Shown in pieces: positions 40,336 through 50,355 of a stretch of 64,000 nucleotides of DNA. A model generated the notes under the pieces. The model worked only from the letters and a program-made list of their open reading frames with translations, did not search any database and was not told the DNA's origin. Position numbers and translations under genes: made by a program. Location of the stretch: NCBI GenBank assembly GCA_036365455.1, contig JAWQUS010000011.1:6096001-6160000 (forward strand), read 5' to 3'. The DNA is from Macrosoma leucophasiata. Its lineage: Eukaryota > Arthropoda > Insecta > Lepidoptera > Hedylidae. Positions within the stretch are counted from its first letter, which is position 1, and every line of letters begins with the position of its first letter.

Positions 40336-41403
40336 AAATATCCCAAATATATGAAGACCCTGCAAAACACATTGTATCGAACTCCAGTTCATTATCCATA
40401 TACTGACAACACCGTTACAGAAGATGCATATTATATCTATTATCAGAGTGAAGTAATAGATTTATCTATTAAAGTGAATAACTGCGTAGCCGTTACATGC
40501 GCACTTAATCAAATTGATTTTATAATAAACGCCCAGAACACGCTTCGTCAGAAATTTTCAGACATCTTCATTAAACTTATAGATTAGGAATGCTGCGAAA
40601 CATAAATGTAATAGCAAAACTGGTTACTATCAGATTTTATGAAGGTTTTCGCGAGTTAGATTCATAGAAAAGCTAGTTTTTAGATCTTAATATACGCGAT
40701 TAAATTAAAATGATGATATAAAATAGACCCGACGATTGAGATTTATAAAAAAATAAATAGAGAGGACGGATAGCGATTGTCTCCACCACAGGATCCGATT
40801 CTCAGTAGAATTAGGTCCCAACTGCAACATGTAAGTAAGACCTCAATATAAAATTAGTAATTTTTGTATGAATCCTGATTGGGTTCATTTTAAATAATGA
40901 TATTAATTTAATATACTTACGCAAGATAAATCCGAAAACGAGTTTTATTTCATTAAAAACATGTGTCTTATCCCAGTCGTGGGTATATATTTTCTTTGGA
41001 CGGAAATGCAGCTAAGTGATACCTACTCAGTTTAAATACCTAGTAAGAATCATTAAGTTTTCCATGAATGACGGAAACTCGATTTTTGACGAATTTAGAT
41101 ACATACCTTCGCATATTCCAATTCGAATTATCTACTTACAAACTAATTTACTACAACAATTTTTTTATCACAACCAAAATTAGACAAAAATCAATTTTAA
41201 CTTAAAAAGTGATAATTCCGTGGCTCCTATCGAGTTGAGGAATAAATAAAAAGAATTAAAATGAATGCTTTATGCTAATTAGGCTAATCCTTGCTATTCT
41301 TGCTATTGAGTAGCTCAGTATTTTTGCATTCTTGGGTCAAGCTTAACTAGTTATAACATTTAAACACTAGCAGATAAATAATAATTCATGGCAATAAGGC
41401 TCG
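40336..41403. other. No supported gene
   Basis: A 78-codon plus frame (40351-40587, containing NCVAVTCALNQIDFIINAQN) has unremarkable composition and no known motif. Confidence 0.35.
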
Positions 41404-41585
41404 TACTGGTATCTCATGTAACAGGTGGCGCGCCTATTGGCACTTTCGAACACAATCTCCGAGGGTGGAACTGGAAAACTTCAGAAAAGTGGAAAAATCC
41501 TAATAAAACCAACCTGGGAATCGAATCCTTAAGCTCAGCGTAGCAGTAGTGCTATGCTACCGCTAGTATGAAGATATACGGAATA
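41404..41585 (-). mobile_element. SINE family C with degraded tRNA head
   Basis: 'catgtaacaggtggcgcgcc' at left and 'cctgggaatcgaatcct' (box B reversed) plus 'gcgtagcagtagtgctatgc' at right. Box A is weakened ('taccgctagta'). Confidence 0.7.
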
Positions 41586-41589
41586 TCTG

Positions 41590-41990
41590 AATGTCGATTT
41601 GTACAAAACGTTCCCTATGTACATCAACGTTCTATCTATCGACAAGTCGATACACCGACATTGCACGTCACTACGCACACGTACATTACCTCCCGCTAGT
41701 GCAGTTCAGCTCGGATTGCCACTCACAATGCAGCCTTCATTATTTTGTTCGGCTTGCCGACAACCACAACAAACGCTCAATGGGATACTTTACAATACAT
41801 TTTTCTAATATCCAGAGTGCTACGCTTTGTAAACTTCATATTTAATGTCAGAGACAATGATGTGATCTATAAAAACAAACATGTTTAAATGGTATTGTTG
41901 GAGTAATTACACGGTTACACATGTCCCCAGTTAACTACATTCAAAGAGCCGTGATTCACAACTCATGTTTTTCTTTTATGAAATGTTACA
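41590..41990. other. No supported feature
   Basis: Overlapping frames of 69 and 84 codons (41591-41845) share the same DNA; neither has a recognisable motif. Confidence 0.35.
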
Positions 41991-41997
41991 TGCTAAA

Positions 41998-42272
41998 TTG
42001 CAAAATAAGCATGAAGTTCACATGGCTGATTAACAAACGAATTAAAAACGCATTATCTAACTGATTATGAACTGAACTGACCTATGACAGTTTTAAGCGC
42101 TAACATGTTTCAGTTAGGTGATGCCATATGGAGCTGTAATTCCTGGAACAGCAGCGAATAATCTAAAGCCTGAATTGGAATAGCATTTGAGTTACGATTT
42201 GATTCTTGTGTAGATGTTAACAGGTATAAATTTACATTTACTATCAAAGTGAATTACAAGCATGTCGCCCAC
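41998..42272 (-). repeat. Repeat family A, copy 12 (old)
   Basis: 'gttaggtgatgccatatgga', 'ctgtaattcctggaacagca' and 'aagcatgtcgcccacta' follow family order on the minus strand (42098-42272). A short plus-oriented head lies at 41998-42035. Heavily diverged. Confidence 0.6.
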
Positions 42273-42534
42273 TATTTTTTTGACACGTTTAAAGAGTCAA
42301 CTGCGCAAATCTAGGTTGAACACGCCTCTTTTGACGGCTTAAAAGACAATGAAATCTGATTGTTTCATATACATATCGGTATACTATTAACATAAAAATT
42401 GTCAAAAAGCAGAAAGTATTGCAAATAGAGAGCGAAAACACATACTACGAACTACTATGATATTTACACTCATACTTAATATTATTAAATAGATACAAAG
42501 TTTGCGTTGTTAAGAGACTAACGTCCGCGGCAAA

Positions 42535-42605
42535 TGTTGATAGGCGACGGTAACCACTTTCCATCAGGTGACCTATTTGCTTGTCTGTCAACCTTCAGAC
42601 ATAAA
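42535..42605 (-). repeat. Fragment of 'gacgggccacctgatgg' repeat
   Basis: 'aggcgacggtaaccactttc' and 'catcaggtgacctatttgct' are the reverse of the 18197-18378 repeat start. Confidence 0.6.
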
Positions 42606-42609
42606 AAAA

Positions 42610-43390
42610 AATATATACCTCTTTGTTTGAAATCAGCAGCGTGTGTAAAATACAGTTTCTAAAAAATATAATACGTTTGAATAGAGAGATTTTCGAACAT
42701 GCAAACATTGTAAAATACCTGCTCTTTTGCAATAAATGAAAAACATAGCCAAAATCCCTATCGATAGTGGTGAAGCGTCAAAAACGTATTTCATAAAGAG
42801 AAACGAAAAAAGAAATTCGAGCTTCGAACAACCACAACTACCATGAAACATTCATAAAATCTATGCTATGTACTATTATATTCCGATCCGATTTACTTGT
42901 GCTGTGAACGCCAAAATAATACAAACGTGTAAAAAGTTTTTATTTCAACAATAAATAACATTTATGTAGGTGATTTATGAGTGTAATACGAAATTATTAA
43001 TTACAATACATATGTATTACCTATTACGTGTAAAATGGTACGTACCTGTACCAAAATCGTTTTTGTCTTTACCCGACTTCAAAAAAAAAGGAGGAGGTTC
43101 TCAATTCGTCCGAATCTTTATTGTGACATATAGCGAGTAGTACAGTAGTGCATAAATATTATGAAAATGCAATATGGTTGAAGAATTTATAAATAGCAAA
43201 CTGAATAAGAAAATACTGAATTCTCAATTAATTTCTCTGATTACCTATACCTTCCAACTGCGCCTCAAAGCCAACAAACAAATAAAACGTATACGTTACG
43301 TTACGTTACGTACGTACGTAACGTAAACGTAACGCATTAATTCCGTCACATTTTATTAGGTTAATATCAAATATCAAGTATAATAATAAT
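42610..43390. other. Mostly unrecognised; common short repeat
   Basis: 43070-43115 'acccgacttcaaaaaaaaag' and 'gaggaggttctcaattcg' is a short phrase frequent in insect genomes. 43286-43340 is a run of ACGTT/ACGTA units forming a palindromic microsatellite. Confidence 0.45.
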
Positions 43391-43396
43391 AGTAAC

Positions 43397-43561
43397 ACAC
43401 GTCCGGATTTGGTACGGAGCGGACAGTGGATTCTGTTTTCTGTACGCTCCGAATCAAATCTGGTCGCGTGTAGAGGTGACCGGCGGACATTATTTTTATT
43501 AATCAAGTCCGATGCGGTCCACTCGCGCGGGTTTTGTCCGCCGAACCGAATTCGGTCGTAT
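43397..43561. mobile_element. Small foldback MITE, ~165 bp
   Basis: Ends ACACGTCCGGATTTGGTACGG and its diverged inverse at 43537-43561 ('ccgccgaaccgaattcggtc'). A third related arm at 43438-43473 ('gtacgctccgaatcaaatct') makes an internal hairpin with the left arm. It is flanked by GTAAC at 43392-43396 and 43562-43566, a candidate 5-bp target duplication. Confidence 0.6.
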
Positions 43562-43569
43562 GTAACTAC

Positions 43570-44110
43570 TATAAAAGCGGACACTTTTTGAAATTTAATT
43601 ATATTTTAAAAGCACCTATTTCATCAAAACATTTGTCATCACTCGACACCAAAATTAAGGCCACCTATGTTATTATGTCACACAATAAAATCCCTGTCAA
43701 ATCATAATAAGATTCACGCAAAAAAAAAAATCAAAATTAAAGTTTTATCTCAACAAGAATCAGTAACTGAGTTATCACCCAAGAGTTTTGCATAAAGCCA
43801 TTTATTATTCATATACTTAATAATATAATTCAAAAGAATCTCCATAACACTAATGACTTATTATTCAAATACCGACGACGGGGGGATGACTGAACAAAAT
43901 CTCAACGCTACACAACTGAAGCTGAAAAAAAAACATTCTTTTTATTCTTTTTACACAGGATACTCGTATATCCTTCATAGAATATCTCATATACAGCTTT
44001 TTAGTTTGCGGGAATGGGAATTTTTCAATGGGAAAACGGTATTCCCATTTTCGCATCATATATCAAGGACTCGTTTTTTTGGTTCCATTGTAGAAGGATT
44101 GGATCAAATT
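43570..44110. other. No supported gene
   Basis: The 103-codon plus frame at 43853-44164 enters the family-A copy and has no domain signature. Confidence 0.35.
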
Positions 44111-44117
44111 ATATTGA

Positions 44118-44302
44118 GCGCCAGAGGCACCATCACATTATCTGATCTACTTGACGTTAAATAAATGGTAGTGTTCAGCAGTGTCGTTTTCCGGTTAGAT
44201 GGTAATGTACAGTCCTGCAATTTCCATGGACAAAAACTTAGATCTTGACCTAGAGTGGCAACACATCTACATTTAAATCTCTGTTTTTAATTACATATAA
44301 AA
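44118..44302 (-). repeat. Repeat family A, copy 13
   Basis: 'gaggcaccatcacattatct', 'aatggtagtgttcagcagtg' and 'ggtaatgtacagtcctgcaa' in family order. The terminal hairpin is lost and the head is absent after 'aaatctctg'. Confidence 0.75.
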
Positions 44303-44323
44303 AACCTAATCTCTTGCGACTAC

Positions 44324-44877
44324 GGGCTATATTTCACCGGGACGCTATGGCGGCGCAAACAGTCGCCGCCACCAAAAAAATGTATACAGCGCTTTATAGA
44401 GCGCTACTTACCTGGTGCCCGTTTGGTTGCGCAACCAATTTGGCGGCGCGACCAGTTCGGACGCTGGCATGCTATGTCATTTATTTATTTATTTTATTGC
44501 ACGTCACAGGTTTGTCAGATCTTATATAAAATACGAAAGTACACGCCCTGTAAGGGCACATCAAACATAAGGTGCAACTAGTTGCCTTATTCATAATTTA
44601 AAAAATAAATATATTCACATGTCAAGGAGGTAAGTAAATTTATTGACAGTGAATCTATGTTAAGTTTGTTAGTATTTTTAGTATTTTACATTTAGTTTAT
44701 TTTATACTTGTCAATTCTAATACTTTTTAATATAATCTGTATTTAACTATACTCATTGGTTGCGCCGCCACGCTGGTTGCGCCATCACTAATTACTATAG
44801 CGCTGTATGGTGTCTTTTCTCACTCGGACAGTCAGTGGAGCGACTGGTTGCCATGGTGTCCCGGTTAAATATAGTCC
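44324..44877. mobile_element. TIR element interrupted by an AT-rich insertion
   Basis: Left 'ggctatatttcaccgggacg' and right 'tgtcccggttaaatatagtc' are inverted. Further pairs are 'tacagcgctttatag' / 'ctatagcgctgtat' and 'ggttgcgcaacca' / 'ggttgcgccat'. The centre (about 44478-44755, T/A-rich with 'tttatttatttattttattg') differs sharply in composition and looks like a retrotransposon 3' end inserted into the element. Target duplication not clear. Confidence 0.55.
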
Positions 44878-44889
44878 TAAGGACGACGA

Positions 44890-45180
44890 TTACTGAAGGT
44901 ACGAATCGGTGTTGCGAAATAAGTTATTTACTTGGGGATTTTTAAACTAACGTTCACTAGGATACCTGAGTGCATGACTATTTATTTTGTTTACTTATTT
45001 GATACATTTCAAAGCAAGTTATTTGAAAATTGAATAAATAACATTCGTGATCAGCCGTGAGATATAATCTCTTTTTTTATTGTTATTGTTCTTTTTTTCT
45101 TGATTAATTGTACCCTATTATGAAATATGGAAATTTCGCTTCTTTATATCTCTATGCTGTCTAAATATTTGTTTTTTTAT
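44890..45180. other. No supported feature
   Basis: T-rich low-complexity DNA. Confidence 0.4.
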
Positions 45181-45457
45181 ATTACTGGAGTTGCAAACAA
45201 GCCTGCAGTTCACATTGATGTTAAGTGATGACTGCAGCTTATAGACACCCACACAAAGACCGAGGTCAAAATGCAGATGCGTTACCATTCCTGAGGTCTA
45301 AAGTATTATGCCTCTGTGCCGGAAATTACAGGGCCGTACATTACCACCTGACCGGAACACGATAGTGCTGAACACTACCATTTAGCGGCAAGAATATAAG
45401 GTAATGCGGTGGTGCCTACGCCCGCGAGCTCCGTCACTGGAGCTCTACCACCAGTAA
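45181..45457 (+). repeat. Repeat family A, copy 14 (best preserved)
   Basis: Runs from 'ttactggagttgcaaacaag' to 'gagctctaccaccagtaaaa' with an exact terminal hairpin GAGCTCC-gtcact-GGAGCTC. The two ends are weakly inverted (TTACTGGAGTTGC versus TTACTGGTGGTAG), so a MITE origin should be weighed against a SINE. The start 'tggcaaacaag' of other copies fits a loose box A. Useful as the reference copy. Confidence 0.9.
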
Positions 45458-45564
45458 AAAATGTTTTCTTTCTTTCTCTTTCATATTCGTATCTTATATA
45501 TATCGTATATTCTGTACGTATAGTCATACGTACAGACCTGTTATTTCTCACAAAAAGACACAAC

Positions 45565-45688
45565 AACTCAAACCTCAAGCGTGACTACGCATCTACATTG
45601 GTTTTTATGGATACCTATGGTTATAGTTCATAGTATTCAATCACCATTAACGTGAACTGTATACGTGTTAGTCATTTCATGGCATAAA
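45565..45688 (-). repeat. Repeat family A, copy 15 (head half)
   Basis: 'ctcaaacctcaagcgtgact', 'acgcatctacattgg' and 'aacgtgaactgtatacgtgt'. Reversed relative to copy 14, about 110 bp away, so the pair forms an inverted arrangement. Confidence 0.7.
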
Positions 45689-45889
45689 AGAATAGATCAA
45701 AACTCTCTCCGACAAAAAAAATCTGTTATATAAGTTTAAAAACAAAAATTTTTGAAGAGGATAAAGGAAAAATACCTTGAATACGTAATATTCAACTGTT
45801 GAAAGTTGAATCTCATTTCGTGTTACTATCGTCAGAAATCGATAAAACCAATTTGAGAAGCCATTTTCGAAACAGGAAATTCCTAAAAG

Positions 45890-45990
45890 TGCATGCTCTA
45901 GCGAACATCCGCAACGGCTGGTCAACAAATAAGGACTTCGGACCAGAATGCGGTGTCACTTGTGTGATTCAATTACAGTGTGTTCAGCTT
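45890..45990 (+). repeat. Repeat family H, copy 1
   Basis: 'gcgaacatccgcaacggctg' then 'aaggacttcggacca'. It translates as NIRNGWSTNKDFGPECG. Related translations occur at 47555-47660 and 48535-48650. Function unknown. Confidence 0.6.
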
Positions 45991-46092
45991 TTATACCTAC
46001 GTGAAATATCGTATACAGGGTTTATTTAAATTAGTGCATCACTTCTTGCAGGCAGCCTCTCTACACCAATTCCAAGAACATTTATTCTAACC

Positions 46093-46234
46093 CCCTTATT
46101 CATAAACGTATTTTAGCTAAAGTGTTGGTAACCTCTCCTTTGTCTTTTTCTACCCTGCACATTTGGCAATGCAACTGACACAGACAAAGCATTCTATAGC
46201 TAAAACGTATTTAATTAACGTTTATGAATAAGGG
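46093..46234. mobile_element. 142-bp MITE, CCCTTATTCATAAACGT ends
   Basis: 17-bp perfect terminal inverted repeats CCCTTATTCATAAACGT. Subterminal 'attttagctaaa' / 'tatagctaaaacgtatt' is also inverted. 'taa' borders are present on both sides. This type of sequence recurs widely in insect genomes. Confidence 0.8.
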
Positions 46235-46349
46235 TGTAAGACTTTTGAATTAACATTTTTTATAAATTAGACTTGCGATCTATTTGCAATATCACACAAA
46301 GAGAGTCGTGCACACCATATTTTAAAAAACTTTAAATTTTAACGTTACC

Positions 46350-46604
46350 ATGCCTGCACATTCTCGAATGTGGACTATTTATAAAAAAACAATTTTCATA
46401 TGTTTGAAACTTGCAGTAGCGCTCGTAGAAATGGCATATTGCGCTGTACCTTGTAAGACTCACTTGTATAAGCAAAGTATCTTTGGTAGAGCTCATGCCA
46501 TCTACAATAAATTTCCAAAGCCATTTCGATTTATTACAAATTTCGAAATATTTAAAAAGAAGCTTCATAATTTACTTTTAGGCAAGAGTTGCATAAATTT
46601 TTAG
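46350..46604 (+). pseudogene. jockey-like polyprotein C-terminal fragment
   Basis: Residues AIYNKFPKPFRFITNFEIF followed by KKKLHNLLLGKSC have the spacing of the terminal region downstream of the RT in jockey/CR1-like elements (...YN-x-LP...FK-x2-L-x3-L). The frame upstream of it (MPAHSRMWTIYKK) does not extend into an RT domain. It ends with a 3' UTR and an 'attctgattctga' tail near 46776. Confidence 0.55.
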
Positions 46605-47100
46605 ATGATAAAATTGACAGTTAAATCCTATTATTATACTGAATTTTTATAACTTAACTTAATAATAATATAAATATTGTACGCCCATCTGTGGCAGGAA
46701 TTTGGCACGATCATTGTATCTTAACTAACATCTTAAATGTACCCTTATTCCACAATACATTAATTCTGATTCTGAGTTTTTTTCATACTAAATTGAATTT
46801 ACCAAACTGAACTCAAAGAACAGGCAACAAAAAGGCAAAAAATAAATTTACCCTGAGCGTAGGTATGCCACGTGGCCTTGCGTAGGCAAAATATGGCCGC
46901 GGGCATCGGGGCGCGGGATTGCGGGGTGACGCAGCCGTGGGCGCGGTGGCAATACTCTTTTGCACTTTTTTTGTTTATTTTTTAATGTTATTAATGAAAA
47001 TATGTACAAAGTCGCACAACAAATGTTGAGATTGACGCAGAGAGGCTGCCTGCAAGAGGTGATGCGCTAATTTAAATTAACCCAGTATACCCACCCGTTT

Positions 47101-47440
47101 TACGGCTCTGATATAAAGGAGTTAATTGTGGTTCACTGTGTTTTGTACCAAGTGGTACCAAAGCAAATCTGAGCAAATTTTCTAGTACCTTCACTGGAGA
47201 TACTTACACTTTACATTTGTACGCTTTTTCTGTGCATATAAAATATATTGGTTTTTCTGTACATTAAGTAGGTCCGCACTTATAAAAGCCAAAATAGCTG
47301 TGTGCCACCCACATACCAAAATTACTTCATTAGAAATGTATTAGTGTACTTCGCTGGAGATATTTACACTCATGCTAAGCATTTTCTGTGCATTTTTACT
47401 TTTAAATCTATTGTGCCATACAACAATTATTTCACTTTTT
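47101..47440. repeat. Local duplication of ~65 bp
   Basis: 'taccttcactggagatactt ... ttttctgtgcat' (47188-47250) is repeated as 'tacttcgctggagatattt ... ttttctgtgcat' (47345-47393). Diverged, no coding frame. Confidence 0.6.
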
Positions 47441-47454
47441 ATGTATTAAGTTAA

Positions 47455-47515
47455 GGTACGAATGGGGTGACATAATATTATGTAAGAGTCCCTAAAAATA
47501 AAGATAACAAAAAGG
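47455..47515 (+). mobile_element. Non-LTR 3' tail (I/R1-like lineage)
   Basis: 'aaggtacgaatggggtgaca' followed by 'gtccctaaaaataaag' parallels the reversed tail at 48130-48190. Confidence 0.5.
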
Positions 47516-47554
47516 AATAAAAAATATATACCAAACCTTCGTCATCCGTAACAA

Positions 47555-47660
47555 TAGCCTTGCCGGATATCCGCAATGGTCGGTTACCGAATAAGGACTT
47601 CGGACCGTGACGTGACTTATGTGATGAATGATGGTCTGTTGAACTTTTGTACATTGATAC
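47555..47660 (+). repeat. Repeat family H, copy 2
   Basis: 'gccggatatccgcaatggtc', 'aataaggacttcggaccg' and 'gatgaatgatggtctgttga'. It translates as PDIRNGRLPNKDFGP before a stop. Confidence 0.6.
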
Positions 47661-48119
47661 TCGTACACTTGCTTTGCTGTTGCCAAGGAAAATATACTCA
47701 CGATCTAAACCGCAAGTTATGTAAGTAGAGACGAAAATGTTTTACAAGTTACTGGCTCGTACTTTCAATTGAAAATATCTAGTTTATACTTTCCAAGGAG
47801 CCTTTGAGGTAGTTTAACGAAATAATTGATTGACAGTTGTTGTGTATTTATATGGAATTCGTCACAAAGATAACCTTTACGAAATTTATTAAAAAAATAT
47901 GCACTTAGGTTTATTATAACAAAAAATTTAACATTAATATATAAGTATGCTTATACCTATAGGTATAGCATATCTACCTATAAATAATGGCAATAAAAGC
48001 ATGGTTGATGGAAGGGTTAATAGCACGACTTAAAGGTTTTATTTATTAACGCTTGTGCTGATGCACAAGAATAAATAAATAGCCTAGGTCTAAAAATAAA
48101 AAAATACATATTTTATTTT

Positions 48120-48423
48120 TCTCTTTATTTTTTTAAGGGACTTTTGGTTAAAACCACGCCAGCCCCATTGTACCTTAAGTTAAAACATTTTCTACATATG
48201 AGTATTATGGTACAGTTCTAAGCTTGAGACAACAATTAACAAATTTAACTAAGCATTTAGCACTATTACTACAAGGAAAACTTACTATGCTATGAATTAC
48301 TCCTAAATCAAACATATTTATATGTAACATATTAAATAAATTATTTCTTTCCGATTCATACCGAACACACTCCAAGATCAAATGTTGGACATCTTTTGTA
48401 ACGCCACAGATCGCACAAAACAT
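48120..48423 (-). pseudogene. RNase-H tail of I/R1-type retrotransposon
   Basis: Minus-strand frame 48423 to 48205 reads FCAICGVTKDVQHLILEC, with CxxC and HLI-x2-C in the same places as at 20.9 kb, then RYESERNNL. This is the C-terminal end of the element polyprotein. The RT and most of the RNase H are absent. Downstream, 'ggtacaatggggctggcgtg' and 'aaaagtccctt' plus poly-A form the 3' UTR and tail. Confidence 0.7.
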
Positions 48424-48534
48424 AAAATTAAAAAATCTTAAAACTTTAAGTCATCATACAAGACTCTTCTTATAAAAAGTATGCAAACGTCCGGATATAA
48501 AAAAAAACAACAAAACCATCGTCATAAGCAAGAA

Positions 48535-48650
48535 TGTCGTGCAAGCGGACATCCGGACCGGCTGGTCGCCAAACACGGACTTGGGACTAGGATGTGGCTT
48601 GACACGCATGATGAATGATGGTCTGTTGAGCTTCTCTACATTAAATTTGT
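48535..48650 (+). repeat. Repeat family H, copy 3
   Basis: 'gcggacatccggaccggctg' to 'gatgaatgatggtctgttga'. It translates as ADIRTGWSPNTDLGLGCG, the same pattern as copies 1 and 2. Confidence 0.6.
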
Positions 48651-48850
48651 GTTTTCATTATTATAGTAAGAAAAATATTTAAAGAAGTTCATAATTTTTA
48701 TCAGGATGCAGTGAGCAAAGATTAAAGATTTAATAGTCCTAGTTCCCCAATATTAAGCAATTTTGCTTAAGAGCATTCGCTTTTAACTGAACTAAATAAT
48801 ATTAATTGTACTATTTGTTTTTTCGCAATGCGAGTGAACTATAGAAATTA

Positions 48851-49018
48851 AAAAAAAAACGGAAAGAAAAATTTGACTTCGGGCAGGAATCGAATCTGCG
48901 ACCTCGGGATAACCAGTCCAGCCGCTTTACCACTAAGCAACCGAATCGGTAAAAAAATCAAAAAGGGAAAGCAAAATTTGACGCATCGGTGTGGGACTTC
49001 TTACTTTCCGTTTTTTAT
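48851..49018 (-). repeat. tRNA-bearing repeat, related third member
   Basis: It has the same 'aaatttttctttcc' junction next to the tRNA-like part as the 1.5- and 4.3-kb repeats, but a different tRNA body. Ends 'aaaaaacggaaag' (48851 area) and 'actttccgttttttatt' (49003 area) are inverted. Confidence 0.55.
48875..48947 (-). tRNA. tRNA-like sequence, degenerate
   Basis: Minus reading: GATTCGG ... CCGAAGTC acceptor (one mismatch), D arm GCTTAGTGGTAAAGC, T arm GCAGA-TTCGATT-CCTGC. The anticodon stem CTGGA/TCCCG has a mismatch; the loop CTGGTTA would give GGT (Thr). Likely pseudo-tRNA. Confidence 0.45.
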
Positions 49019-49019
49019 T

Positions 49020-49484
49020 TAAATTCTAAATAATATTATAAAGCTTGCATTTGACTGCAGTCAAGATTAAAATTATTGAAATATTCTACATAGTAACATA
49101 GTCGCACATCGGTATACACATTTTGACATGAGAATACCCCGTTTCATAACTGCCAATACCGAAAACAGCTCAAGTTAAGCTTGATATTGAAAGTGGTGTG
49201 CGGTCGGTTTTACAACACACGTAAATTCAAAGCGCGCGAACTATTAATCGAACATTGAGTAAACTCGAGCTCTACATAATTAAAAAGTTTTTAATTATAT
49301 TCGTTATAACTTGAGGTATGCCACACTGTACGGCAAAATTTGTAAATTACAGTTCAGTACCTCCTCAATTAAGATCAGAATTCTGTAGTGCTCGTTACAT
49401 GGACAATTTAAAAATTGCAATAAGTAATTTCTAAGTTACCTAGTTGAGTTGAATTACAAGTTGGTACTTAGCGATCCTTTTTTT
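49020..49484. other. No supported feature
   Basis: AT-rich DNA without frame or repeat. Confidence 0.4.
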
Positions 49485-49727
49485 AATGTAATGGAAGCGG
49501 CAAACAATCATCCAGTTCACATTGATGTTAAGTGATGACTGCAGCCTATAGACACCCATACAAAGACCAAGGTCAAAATGCAGATGCGTTACCACTCCTG
49601 AGGCCTAAGGTGTTATGTCTCTGTGCCGGAAATAGTCCTGATAGTCCTGAACACTACCATTTAGCGGCAAATATATTAGGTAATGCGGTGGTACCTACGC
49701 CCGCGAGCTCCGTCACTGGAGCCAGTA
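49485..49727 (+). repeat. Repeat family A, copy 16
   Basis: From 'aatggaagcggcaaacaatc' to 'ctccgtcactggagcc'. A ~45-bp deletion joins 'gccggaaatagtcctga' to 'tagtcctgaacactacc', and the last bases of the hairpin are lost. Confidence 0.85.
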
Positions 49728-49900
49728 GTATTCTGATTAGATTCTGCTTAACAATACTTAGTATACTCCATAATTAGTTTTATATTTCAGAAAATACTTA
49801 TCATGACATCATAAATCATTGATTCGTCTTCGGAAAATTTCAATTGCCTAGCTGATTGAAATTTAGAAAAGACTAAATAAGCTTTCAAAATCACATACCT

Positions 49901-50183
49901 GCTGGTAAATGGTTTACGATAACAGCGCGTCCATTAGAAGGTAAAATAGCATAGGAGTCAACAAAGAGCCACATTAAAATTCACACCACAACAATTAGCG
50001 GGAGAGCGGATACAATGACAAATTCTATTTGCAACGAGCACCGCTTACTAACCGCAACTACGCAGAGAAAGATAAATTACAATTTTATCGCCAACAAACT
50101 TAACCGTGAAGCAATCGACAAAAATAAAAATCTGACGTTGTATGCTAAACAAAGCAATTTGCGGGGCGATGATGGATGGTGCC
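49901..50183 (+). repeat. ~280-bp direct repeat, copy 1
   Basis: Paired with 50824-51095: 'ctggtaaatgg', 'aacagcgcgtccat', 'caaagagccacattaaaatt', 'tacaatgacaaattctattt' and 'gatgatggatgg' in the same order. About 88% similar by eye. The 73-codon frame (50015-50236) is not preserved in copy 2. Confidence 0.85.
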
Positions 50184-50198
50184 ACTTTGTAGTAATCA

Positions 50199-50345
50199 GG
50201 GAGTTTTGCCAAATAAATAGAATAGCCTACCCTTAAGGAAAAAAACCATAAAAGACAACTTCCAGACTAAAATATCTACTGGTATATCCACCAATTGAGG
50301 GACAGGATCCACAGGGAGTTTTGCCAAATAAATACAACGTATACC
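50199..50345. repeat. Short 112-bp-spaced duplication
   Basis: 'agggagttttgccaaataaa' occurs at 50199 and 50311. 'gactaaaatatctactggta' near 50266 is also repeated at 50810. Confidence 0.75.
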
Positions 50346-50355
50346 TACGTTTTAA

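Larger units (their letters stand above)
46016..47085. mobile_element. Composite TIR element, 1,070 bp
   Basis: The left arm CAGGGTTTATTTAAATTAG ... 'gcatcacttcttgcaggcag' matches the inverted right arm (47036-47085) over ~48 bp with few mismatches. Flanks are TATA at 46012-46015 and 47086-47089. The interior holds a complete smaller MITE (46093-46234) and a jockey-like coding fragment (46350-46604), so the interior is secondary cargo. Confidence 0.7.

Noticed and set aside
43286..43340. ACGT-rich palindrome as part of the foldback set
   Set aside because: Built from a 5-bp simple repeat, so self-complementarity is expected without a copying event.
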